In this document: positions 1 to 6,159 of the stretch, piece by piece
Position numbering within the stretch: the first letter of the stretch is position 1
Layout: every line of letters begins with the position of its first letter
Assembly: GCA_003650255.1 (NCBI GenBank)
Contig: QMOP01000087.1
Coordinates: forward strand, 1 to 6,159
Origin: Caldisericota bacterium
Lineage (GTDB): Bacteria > CG03 > B21-G15
Length of the DNA: 6,159 nt
Direction: 5' to 3'
Program-made: the position numbers and the translations under genes
Notes under the pieces: generated by a model
What the model was told of the DNA's origin: nothing
Database searches by the model: none
What the model saw: only the letters and a program-made list of their open reading frames with translations

Positions 1-782
1 GATATAAATTTTGTTATTGCATTTGAAAAAGCATGTGCAGGACCTGCTCTTAAAATTTTTCCTCCAAGATAACCAACAATTCCTGGATAAAGAATTGATA
101 TGTCAAAAATATTTAAAACATCTTCACTCATCCTTTTAGCAAGAAGGTCATTCATAGCATTCAGGACTATTGCATTTGTCTTTACATAAATCCTCTTACT
201 TACCTCAATCCCAAGTTCAGCAAGGGGACCTTTTACATTTCTCAATTCATAAAATTTACTCAGAGCATCAGCAACTCCTGCTCTAAAAAGGTTTTGAGGT
301 TCTTCAATAAGGATATCATAATCAATAAAAAGAAATTCAGGATTTTTAGTATCCTTTTCCTCAATAAAAGATCCGTTTTCTTCGTAGATAACTGAATGAT
401 GAGAGTATCCAGCACAGGTGGAAGAAGATGTTTGAAGAACAATAAGGGGTTTCTTCAATAAGTAAGAAACAAATTTTCCTGTATCAATTGCTTTACCTCC
501 ACCAAAACAGAAGATAACATCGACAGAGTTTTTCTTTCCGAACTTTTCAACCCTCTCAATCTCTCTATAAGAACATTCTCCATTGAAAAAGCAGGTAAAA
601 TTTTTCGTTTTTGAAAGAGAAATTTTAAAATAGGTTTTATGTTTCTCAAAAACCTCTTCAGGTCCAAAAACAAGAACCTTCTCTCCAATCTCTTTTAATT
701 TTACATTTAGATCTTTCCTTAAATTTCTTCCTCTTATAATTTCTCCTGGCCCTGAAAAATTAATCTTTAAACTGGAGTTCAT
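1..782 (-). CDS. Iron-containing alcohol dehydrogenase, GldA-like (3'-truncated by window edge)
   Basis: An uninterrupted frame of 260 codons runs off the left edge; the family is usually about 350-370 residues, so roughly the last quarter is missing. The N-terminal domain has F-S-G-P-G-E-I-I (9-16) and the NAD-binding loop GGGKAIDTGK (94-103). SVIYEENGSF (130-139) and AGVADALSKFYE (168-179) match glycerol dehydrogenase, with Asp172 as a metal ligand. His250 in GPAHAFSNAIT (247-257) is a second ligand; the third should lie beyond the edge. The segment that reads S-T-D-A-P in GldA is S-T-C-A-G here (121-125), so the Asp near bound glycerol is Cys, which argues for a different substrate. Sn-glycerol-1-phosphate dehydrogenase or a Kdo 8-oxidase (KdnB-like) are other possibilities that I cannot confirm. 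The start is ATG 782, inside the last codons of the ABC transporter gene (23-base overlap), with AGGAG five bases upstream. Its operon position suggests envelope lipid or sugar metabolism. Confidence 0.8.
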   Translation of the reverse strand, partial: MNSSLKINFSGPGEIIRGRNLRKDLNVKLKEIGEKVLVFGPEEVFEKHKTYFKISLSKTKNFTCFFNGECSYREIERVEKFGKKNSVDVIFCFGGGKAIDTGKFVSYLLKKPLIVLQTSSSTCAGYSHHSVIYEENGSFIEEKDTKNPEFLFIDYDILIEEPQNLFRAGVADALSKFYELRNVKGPLAELGIEVSKRIYVKTNAIVLNAMNDLLAKRMSEDVLNIFDISILYPGIVGYLGGKILRAGPAHAFSNAITKFI

Positions 783-2523
783 ATAATCTCCTGTAAAGTC
801 CTCCTTTCTCAAGTAATTCTGAATGTTTCCCTTCCTCAACTACCATTCCTTTATCTATAACATAAATTTTGTCTGCCTTTCTCACTGTTGAAAGACGGTG
901 AGCAATAACTATTGCTGTCCTACCTATTAAAACTCTGTCAAGTGCCTCCTGAACAATCCTCTCTGATTCTGCATCAAGGGATGCTGTTGCCTCATCTAAA
1001 ATTAAAATTGGTGGATTTATAAGAATTGCCCTTGCTATTGCAATTCTTTGACGCTCTCCACCAGAAAGTTTAACTCCTCTTTCTCCAATATATGTGTCAT
1101 ATCCATATGGAAGTTTCCTTATAAACTCATCAGCAAAGGCAACTTTACTCGCATTTACAACCTCTTCATCACTCGCATTCGGTTTTCCATACTTTATATT
1201 GTTCTTCACAGTGTCATTGAAAAGTATTATATCCTGAGATACAAATCCAATTGATCTTCTTAAAGATTTTAAACTGAAATTTCTTATATCAATTCCATCT
1301 ATAAGTATTCTTCCTTTGACTGGATCATAGAATCTTAATAAAAGATGAACTATTGTTGTTTTTCCTCCCCCTGATGGTCCAACAAGAGCAACCATTTCTC
1401 CTTTCTTTATCCTTATGTTTATATTCTTTAAATCATGTTCAACTGAATCTATATTAAAAGAATCCTTATCAATCTTTTCTAAAGCATAACTGAAACTTAC
1501 ATTCTCATAAACAATCTCATTTTTAAACTCCTTAAACTCTATAGGATTTTCAACATCTTTTACATATGCTTCTGTCTCAAGAACTCCAAAAATTCTCTCT
1601 CCTGCTGAAATTGCCTGCTGAATTTCCTGATTCACGTTTGCGAAATTTTTTAAAGGTGCATATAAAAGGTTTAATGCTGCAAGAAATGAAAAAAGAGATC
1701 CCACATCCATTTCTCCCTCTATTATCGCAAGCCCTCCTATAAGAAGGACTAAAGAAGCGCCTGTATAAGTAAAAAATTCCATAACCGGTCTTTGAAGGAT
1801 TGCTGTTTTTAAAAGTTTCATAACAGAGGAAAAAAATCTTTTATTTGCATCCCTCATTAAATCAATTTCTCTTTCCTCCTGACTGAATGCCTTCACAATT
1901 TTTATTCCTGTTATCTTTTCATTTAAAAGGTTATAAATATTCGCCATCTCCTCCTGTGCTCTATAACTTCTTCTTCTCATCTTTCTTGAAAATTTCCTCA
2001 AAGGATATGCAAGAAGAGGAAATACAATTATTGAAAGAAGAGCAAGTTTCCAGTTTAAATAAAAAATAACACCTGTAAGAAATATTGCTGTTGTTCCATC
2101 TCTTATAAGATGCGCTGGAACATAGGTCACTGCATTCTGAATATACATCATATCATTTGTAAGATGTGATATGAGTTTCCCTGTTCTGTGGGTTATAAAG
2201 TAACCAAGGGAAAGGGTTTGAAGATGTTCATATAATTTATTTCTTAAATCCATTATAACTCTCTGCCCAATCCATACCATAAGATAATTTTGAATATAAG
2301 AAAAAATTCCTCTTATAAAGGCAATCACAATAACACTTATTGAAATAACTATAAGGAACCTTTTATCCTTCTCTATAAATGCCTTATTTATTCCGGGTTT
2401 GACAAGATACGCAAGAGCACTTGTAAGTGCTCCAACGATTATCATTGAAATTAAAGCAACTATGAACCTCTTCTTATACGGAAGTGCAAATCTAATAAGT
2501 TTCAAAAGCGTATCCTTCTTCAT
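760..2523 (-). CDS. msbA: MsbA-like ABC exporter (probable lipid A flippase)
   Basis: This complete 587-residue half-transporter would work as a homodimer in the inner membrane. Six membrane segments lie at about 20-41, 56-84, 138-158, 160-175, 250-268 and 277-291. The nucleotide-binding domain starts near 335: A-loop Tyr346, Walker A GPSGGGKT (382-389), Q-loop Gln430, signature LSGGE (486-490), Walker B ILILDE (506-511, catalytic-type Glu511), D-loop SLDA (515-518) and His542 of the H-loop. All ATPase residues are present, so it should be active. Sequence alone does not separate MsbA from other ABCB-type exporters; the assignment to flipping lipid A rests on its position directly after lpxB, with an ATGA overlap. 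About 14 extra residues (roughly 348-363) lie between the A-loop and the next strand, in place of the usual short loop. No lpxK follows it, although msbA-lpxK order is common. Confidence 0.85.
   Translation of the reverse strand: MKKDTLLKLIRFALPYKKRFIVALISMIIVGALTSALAYLVKPGINKAFIEKDKRFLIVISISVIVIAFIRGIFSYIQNYLMVWIGQRVIMDLRNKLYEHLQTLSLGYFITHRTGKLISHLTNDMMYIQNAVTYVPAHLIRDGTTAIFLTGVIFYLNWKLALLSIIVFPLLAYPLRKFSRKMRRRSYRAQEEMANIYNLLNEKITGIKIVKAFSQEEREIDLMRDANKRFFSSVMKLLKTAILQRPVMEFFTYTGASLVLLIGGLAIIEGEMDVGSLFSFLAALNLLYAPLKNFANVNQEIQQAISAGERIFGVLETEAYVKDVENPIEFKEFKNEIVYENVSFSYALEKIDKDSFNIDSVEHDLKNINIRIKKGEMVALVGPSGGGKTTIVHLLLRFYDPVKGRILIDGIDIRNFSLKSLRRSIGFVSQDIILFNDTVKNNIKYGKPNASDEEVVNASKVAFADEFIRKLPYGYDTYIGERGVKLSGGERQRIAIARAILINPPILILDEATASLDAESERIVQEALDRVLIGRTAIVIAHRLSTVRKADKIYVIDKGMVVEEGKHSELLEKGGLYRRLYELQFKD
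788..792 (-). promoter_or_regulatory. Ribosome binding site of the GldA-like gene inside msbA
   Basis: AGGAG lies five bases before ATG 782 (AGGAGATTATATG), within the codons for Arg-Arg-Leu-Tyr near the C-terminus of the ABC transporter. It fixes the start and shows that the 23-base overlap is genuine and not an over-long start call. Confidence 0.8.
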
Positions 2524-3608
2524 AAACTTCTCATCATATCCTCAAAAACTCTTCTCGCTACACCAGAAGTGCCAAGATTTTTTCTCAAACTTAATAATTC
2601 CTTCCTCATATTTAAAATTTTATCTCTTTTACTCAAAATTTCATACACTTTTTCATAAATTTTATTTTCATCAATATCTTGAACAAATTCAGGAACAATC
2701 TCTCTTCCTGCAAGAATATTCGGCATTCCAATAAACTTTACCTTTACAATCATTCTTGCAATAAAATAGGTTAATAAAGAAACCCTGTAAACAATTACCA
2801 TCGGTATTCCAAGGAGTGCATTTTCAAGGGTTGCTGTTCCTGAAGCACACAAACAAAAGTTTAGTTTCCTCCTTGTTTCATAATCATTATCATACACCAC
2901 ATTTATACAATCAGGTATCTTAAAACTGGAATAATCAATTCCTTTTACTTTAAAAAGATAAAATTCTGAATTTTTAAAATCTTTTCTTATTCTTTCACAA
3001 ATTTTTAAAAAAAGAGGAAGTAATTTTCTTATCTCCTGATTTCTTGAACCAGGCATTATTCCAATTCTAAGTTTCTCAAGAGAAAACTCTCCCTCTTCTG
3101 GAAGAACATCAAGGAGTGGATGACCAAAAAATCTAACATCTACCCCATATCTTTTATATATTTCAACTTCAAATGGAAATGCAACATAGATTTTTTTTAC
3201 CCATTTTTTCATCACAATAATTCTTCTTTCTCTTGACGCCCATACCTGAGGGGATATGTAATAAAAAACAGGTAAACCATACTTTTTTGCAACTCTTCCA
3301 ACAAATTTATTAAATCCCCAGAAATCAACAAGAATAACACATAAGAATTTTTCTTTATCAAACAATTTTTCAATTTTTTTAAGTAATTTCTTAAAGAAAT
3401 ATATATTCTTAATTGCCTCAAAAAAACCAATGGTGCTTTTTGAAACTACATCCTCAACAAGAATCACACCTATATCTTCTAAACCTTTTCCTCCAATTCC
3501 ATACACCTCAAAACCATTTTCAATAAATTGTCTTGAAAGATTTCTTGCATGTATCTCTCCTGAAATCTCTCCACAGGAAATAAAAACTTTTTTAGATTCT
3601 TCCCTCAA
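2520..3608 (-). CDS. lpxB: Lipid-A-disaccharide synthase LpxB
   Basis: LpxB, a GT19 glycosyltransferase, transfers diacylglucosamine from UDP-diacylglucosamine to lipid X. This forms the beta-1,6 disaccharide at the inner leaflet. The 362 residues are close to the family norm of about 380. Signatures in order: CGEISGEIHA (12-21), YYISPQVWASRERR (116-129), FFGHPLLD (160-167), PGSRNQEI (186-193), ASGTATLENALLGIPMVIVYR (255-275) and MPNILAGREIVPEFVQ (295-310). The usual D-x-P-x-F-N acidic motif reads D-F-W-G-F-N (95-100): the Asp is kept and the Pro is lost. The start is UUG at 3608. It is essentially forced, because an in-frame TAG lies two codons upstream, the first beta strand begins about six residues later, and no ATG occurs before residue 185. 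No good Shine-Dalgarno is present, so translation probably depends on the upstream gene, which it overlaps by 17 bases. The final TGA overlaps the next ATG. Confidence 0.96.
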   Translation of the reverse strand: MREESKKVFISCGEISGEIHARNLSRQFIENGFEVYGIGGKGLEDIGVILVEDVVSKSTIGFFEAIKNIYFFKKLLKKIEKLFDKEKFLCVILVDFWGFNKFVGRVAKKYGLPVFYYISPQVWASRERRIIVMKKWVKKIYVAFPFEVEIYKRYGVDVRFFGHPLLDVLPEEGEFSLEKLRIGIMPGSRNQEIRKLLPLFLKICERIRKDFKNSEFYLFKVKGIDYSSFKIPDCINVVYDNDYETRRKLNFCLCASGTATLENALLGIPMVIVYRVSLLTYFIARMIVKVKFIGMPNILAGREIVPEFVQDIDENKIYEKVYEILSKRDKILNMRKELLSLRKNLGTSGVARRVFEDMMRSL

Positions 3609-4527
3609 TTTTATCTATTATTTTTAAAGCGACTTCCAGAGAGGTTGCAGCCTCTTCACCACTAACAGACGGTTTTCTCCTTTTAATACAGGCATCAACA
3701 AAATCACTTATCTCATCTTTGAGTGGTTCTCTTTTTTCAAGTTTCACTTTAACAATCTTTATATCCTTCAAAGATTCAATCTTTTCTTTTTTCTTCATAT
3801 AAACTTTTAATGAAGGTCTTGCATAGTTAAGGGAAATATAAGAATCATCCTGAAATATCCTTATTTTTCTTAACTTCTTCATACTCAATCTGCTTGTCAT
3901 AATATTTACATAACAACCATTTTCAAATCTCATATAACAGCATGCTATATCGGTATTACCTGATATAACCTTTGTTCCCACAGCATCAAATGAAACGATT
4001 TTTGAATTAACAAGATAAAGAATTATGTCAATGTCATGAATCATTAAATCAAGTATAACATCAGTATCTGAAACTCTCGGATCATAGGAACTTATTCTGT
4101 GGGCTTCAATATATCTTGGACTTTTCACAAACTCAAATGCCTTCCTTACAGCAGGATTGTATCTCTCAATATGCCCAACCTGAAGAACAAGATTATTCTC
4201 TTTTGAAATTTCATTTAATATTCTTGCCTCCTTAAGGGACTTACATATTGGTTTTTCAACAAGAACATGAACTCCATTTTCAAGAAAATATTTTGAAACC
4301 TCAAAATGAAGAGGGGTTGGAACACAGATACTTACAGCATCAACATCCTCTACCTTTTTATAATCTGTAAAATACTTGATATTATATTTTTTTGAAATCT
4401 CTTTTGCTCTTTCCTCATCTATATCAACAACAGAAGTAAGAAAGGTATTTTCCAGTTCATTATAAATTCTTGTATGGATACTTCCAAGTTTTCCAACCCC
4501 AATTACTGAAACTCTTAATTTATTCAA
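3592..4527 (-). CDS. Gfo/Idh/MocA oxidoreductase, GnnA-like (probable UDP-GlcNAc 3-dehydrogenase)
   Basis: This 311-residue NAD(P)-dependent sugar oxidoreductase has an N-terminal Rossmann fold with GVGKLG (10-15) and an acidic residue at the end of strand 2 (VVDID, 34-38). The family motif EKP is at 91-93, with the catalytic-type Lys92. GHIERYNPAV (118-127) and the DLMIHDID helix (160-167, His164) are typical of the subgroup found in lipid A clusters. That subgroup includes GnnA, which oxidises the 3-OH of UDP-GlcNAc so that the aminotransferase GnnB can make UDP-GlcNAc3N, giving an amide-linked lipid A. The position between lpxI and lpxB supports this role, but gnnB is not visible here, so the substrate is inference. 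The start is UUG at 4527, overlapping the lpxI stop by 4 bases and preceded by GGAG. The end overlaps lpxB by 17 bases. Another sugar-nucleotide dehydrogenase activity is the main alternative. Confidence 0.85.
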   Translation of the reverse strand: MNKLRVSVIGVGKLGSIHTRIYNELENTFLTSVVDIDEERAKEISKKYNIKYFTDYKKVEDVDAVSICVPTPLHFEVSKYFLENGVHVLVEKPICKSLKEARILNEISKENNLVLQVGHIERYNPAVRKAFEFVKSPRYIEAHRISSYDPRVSDTDVILDLMIHDIDIILYLVNSKIVSFDAVGTKVISGNTDIACCYMRFENGCYVNIMTSRLSMKKLRKIRIFQDDSYISLNYARPSLKVYMKKKEKIESLKDIKIVKVKLEKREPLKDEISDFVDACIKRRKPSVSGEEAATSLEVALKIIDKIEGRI

Positions 4528-5324
4528 TATTTCACTCCAACAATTATAATTCCATTTTTATCTGCAATATCAACTGCCTCTTCTTCATCAAAGAAAAGTG
4601 TTTTTCCTGCTTCAACTGCAAGAACCTTTCCTTTTGCTTTAATAAGAACCTCTATTGTTCTTTTTCCTATAACAGGAACATCAAATCTTAAATCCTGTTT
4701 TGGCTTTGCAGTTTTAACAACAGTAAATTCATTAGTTATCTCTCCTGCCCTTTTTATGCACTCATCAGTTCCTTCCATTGCCTCTACCGCAATAACTGCC
4801 TTTTCCTTCACAACAACTGTCTGTCCAATATCCACCTCTCCAATCTTCTTTGCAATTCTATATCCAAACTCTATATCCTCATAATCTTTTCTTGATGGTC
4901 TTTTCTTTGTATAAACCATTTCCTTTACAAGTTTATCCTCTAAAAATGTTATTGAAGAAAGAATATTTATTCCCTCCTTTTTAAACTCATCTGTAAGTGC
5001 TTTAAGAATTGTATCTGCCTTCCTATCCTTTATTGAAAACAGAAGTTTCATTGCCCTTACATCAGGTCTTATTTCAAATAATTTCCTGTGCTTGACCTGT
5101 CCTGCAAGAACAACCTCTTTAATTCCATTTTTTTTAAAAAATTTTAATATTCCGGAAAGTTTTCCAGGAGAAAGCCATATATAATTTTTAACAATCCCTT
5201 CAATATTCCTATCTGCCTCATCCTCCAGAAGGACTGAATAAATATCTATTCCTTTCTTAGATGCCTCTTTAGCAAAATATACTGGAAATTTTCCGTTTCC
5301 TGCTACAAGACCAATTTTTTTCAT
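4524..5324 (-). CDS. lpxI: UDP-2,3-diacylglucosamine pyrophosphatase LpxI
   Basis: LpxI hydrolyses UDP-2,3-diacylglucosamine to 2,3-diacylglucosamine 1-phosphate (lipid X) and UMP on the cytoplasmic face of the inner membrane. It replaces the unrelated LpxH of enterobacteria. The 266 residues match the usual family length. Family landmarks appear in order: the N-terminal G-L-V-A-G-N-G-K-F-P (5-14), AGQVKH (74-79), DIGQTVVVK (165-173), AVEAMEGTDE (179-188), AKPKQDLRFDVPVIG (206-220, the most conserved segment, with acidic residues thought to be catalytic in this family), and LAVEAGKTLFFD (235-246). The gene starts with ATG six bases after the ParB-like gene stops. There is no clear Shine-Dalgarno sequence, which suggests coupling to upstream translation. 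Its TGA overlaps the UUG start of the next gene. Codons 62-67 include a T6-A8 tract, but the frame is intact. Confidence 0.95.
   Translation of the reverse strand: MKKIGLVAGNGKFPVYFAKEASKKGIDIYSVLLEDEADRNIEGIVKNYIWLSPGKLSGILKFFKKNGIKEVVLAGQVKHRKLFEIRPDVRAMKLLFSIKDRKADTILKALTDEFKKEGINILSSITFLEDKLVKEMVYTKKRPSRKDYEDIEFGYRIAKKIGEVDIGQTVVVKEKAVIAVEAMEGTDECIKRAGEITNEFTVVKTAKPKQDLRFDVPVIGKRTIEVLIKAKGKVLAVEAGKTLFFDEEEAVDIADKNGIIIVGVKY
4535..4538 (-). promoter_or_regulatory. Ribosome binding site for the UUG start of the GnnA-like gene
   Basis: GGAG lies inside the last codons of lpxI, 7 bases before the UUG at 4527 (GGAGTGAAATATTG). The Rossmann strand K-L-R-V-S-V-I-G-V-G begins three residues after this UUG, so site and protein alignment agree on the start. 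Confidence 0.75.
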
Positions 5325-5330
5325 TAAGAA

Positions 5331-6146
5331 TTATTCAAATTCAACGTGTTTCAATATTTCCTCTGGATTATTAACTGCTTCCTCAAGCCTTGCAGTAACC
5401 TGAGAAATCATATCTTCAAAATCAATTCCAATTCTCTTTCTCTTATATGGATTAGCCCATGAAATAATCTGTGCATATACATATGGATGCCACTTCTCCA
5501 TCTCTTTAAGTTTCTCAGATATCTCCTTCATCAAACTGTTGATTCTCACAACCCTCTCAGCCCTTTCCTCTCTCTCTTTATATGCATCAGCAATTCTCTT
5601 ATCAAGAAAGAAATCACATTTCTTCAGTATTCTTTCAAGCGCGCTTCCAACAAGTTTCTCATCCTTTTCATATCCAAGACCAAGAGTTACATAATGAGCA
5701 TTTTCAATTGAATCGAAAATCTCTGGATCCTGCTCTATTATGTCAGGATTCTTCTCAAGCCAGTCCCTGTAAACAGAAAGTCCTACATATGCCTTTTCCC
5801 TAATATTCAATTCCTTCTCAATGTTAAAATTCATCATGAGCTGTGAAAATTCCTCAGGAACAATAATAACTGGAAGCTTTTCAATTCCAAGACGTTTTGC
5901 TGCAAGAAATCTGTGCTGTCCATCAATTATAAGGTATGTATCCTTTGCTTTATTGTCAGGAACAACAATAACAGGAACAAGATATCCTATCCTTTCCATT
6001 GAACTTACAAGATGTTTAACATGTGCTTCACTTGGTTTTCTCTGCCATGAAATTACAGATAATTTTTCAACAGGAACAACCTTTAATGTCATTTCATGCC
6101 CTTTGTATGCATCCTTAAACTTGAATTCACTTGCTTTTCTCGGCAT
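5331..6146 (-). CDS. ParB/Spo0J-type N-terminal-domain protein, function unknown
   Basis: This 271-residue protein begins with a ParB-like nuclease/CTPase domain at about residues 20-125. The strand-helix pattern V-P-V-E-K-L, then Q-R-K-P, leads to the core motif DGQHR (75-79) followed by LAAKRLG. A second stretch at 106-122 (N-x-N-I-E-K-E-L-N-I-R-E-K-A-Y) resembles the N-I-Q-R-E-x-L-N-P-x-E-E-A-x-x-Y box of chromosomal ParB. The core reads GQHR where partition ParB usually has GERR. I see no helix-turn-helix after the domain; the rest is helical and charged, with a possible coiled coil at about 188-218. It is therefore unlikely to be a classical parS-binding partition protein and no parA is beside it. 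The frame opens at a GTG at 6155, but ATG 6146 is preferred because GGAGG lies 8 bases upstream and the GTG would overlap that site. It ends 6 bases before lpxI, so it is probably cotranscribed with the lipid A genes. Family assignment is fairly safe; the role is unknown. Confidence 0.85.
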   Translation of the reverse strand: MPRKASEFKFKDAYKGHEMTLKVVPVEKLSVISWQRKPSEAHVKHLVSSMERIGYLVPVIVVPDNKAKDTYLIIDGQHRFLAAKRLGIEKLPVIIVPEEFSQLMMNFNIEKELNIREKAYVGLSVYRDWLEKNPDIIEQDPEIFDSIENAHYVTLGLGYEKDEKLVGSALERILKKCDFFLDKRIADAYKEREERAERVVRINSLMKEISEKLKEMEKWHPYVYAQIISWANPYKRKRIGIDFEDMISQVTARLEEAVNNPEEILKHVEFE

Positions 6147-6154
6147 AACAACCA

Positions 6155-6159
6155 CCTCC
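6155..6159 (-). promoter_or_regulatory. Strong ribosome binding site of the ParB-like gene
   Basis: Read on the minus strand, the right edge is GGAGGTGGTTGTTATG. GGAGG pairs perfectly with the anti-Shine-Dalgarno end of 16S rRNA and lies 8 bases before ATG 6146. This decides the start against the GTG at 6155. It is the strongest such site in the window. Any promoter lies beyond the window. Confidence 0.85.

Noticed and set aside
260..688. Two short minus-strand open frames (260-442 and 455-688) as small genes
   Set aside because: They lie in another frame from the continuous GldA-like frame that runs from 782 to the window edge, which has recognisable motifs and its own ribosome binding site. 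The short frames have no recognisable features.
760..782. A frameshift joining the ABC transporter to the downstream dehydrogenase
   Set aside because: The transporter reaches its normal C-terminus and the dehydrogenase has its own AGGAG and ATG, so this is an ordinary gene overlap.
2399..2734. A 111-codon plus-strand open frame across the msbA-lpxB junction
   Set aside because: It is antisense to two well-supported genes, and its Phe/Ser/Leu-rich composition is what the reverse of AT-rich coding sequence yields.
5128..5141. T8-A6 palindrome-like stretch as a terminator
   Set aside because: It has no GC stem, lies in the middle of lpxI, and the downstream genes overlap without room for a new promoter.
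5487..5803. Overlapping plus-strand open frames opposite the ParB-like gene
   Set aside because: They are antisense to a conserved-domain gene, have low-complexity composition and show no recognisable motif.

Overview
The window is a tightly packed, single-strand stretch of an AT-rich bacterial chromosome. All six genes are on the minus strand, so transcription runs from right to left. Almost every base is coding: the only non-coding bases are six between the first two genes and the leader at the right edge. Three lipid A genes (lpxI, lpxB and an msbA-type flippase) mean the organism makes lipopolysaccharide and has a Gram-negative envelope with an outer membrane. Proteins rich in Lys, Glu and Ile, arginine mostly encoded by AGA/AGG, and UUG starts are compatible with an AT-rich, possibly thermophilic lineage or candidate phylum. 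That is inference; no marker gene allows a taxonomic call.

The layout in transcription order is as follows. (1) 6146-5331: a ParB/Spo0J-type N-terminal-domain protein of unknown role, without a recognisable helix-turn-helix. (2) 5324-4524: lpxI, UDP-2,3-diacylglucosamine pyrophosphatase. (3) 4527-3592: a Gfo/Idh/MocA sugar-nucleotide oxidoreductase resembling GnnA. (4) 3608-2520: lpxB, lipid-A-disaccharide synthase. (5) 2523-760: an MsbA-like ABC half-transporter. (6) 782-1: the first 260 residues of an iron-containing alcohol dehydrogenase of the glycerol dehydrogenase type, which runs off the left edge. Genes 2 to 6 overlap their neighbours by 4, 17, 4 and 23 bases, so they very probably form one translationally coupled operon.

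Together they cover the middle and end of lipid A assembly. LpxI cleaves UDP-diacylglucosamine to lipid X. LpxB joins lipid X to a second UDP-diacylglucosamine. The ABC transporter would flip the lipid product across the inner membrane. The oxidoreductase between lpxI and lpxB may oxidise UDP-GlcNAc at C3 for a diamino-sugar lipid A, but its aminotransferase partner is not in the window. The ParB-like protein and the dehydrogenase at the two ends are the parts the lipid A pathway does not explain. I see no RNA genes, mobile elements, CRISPR arrays, terminators or convincing promoters.
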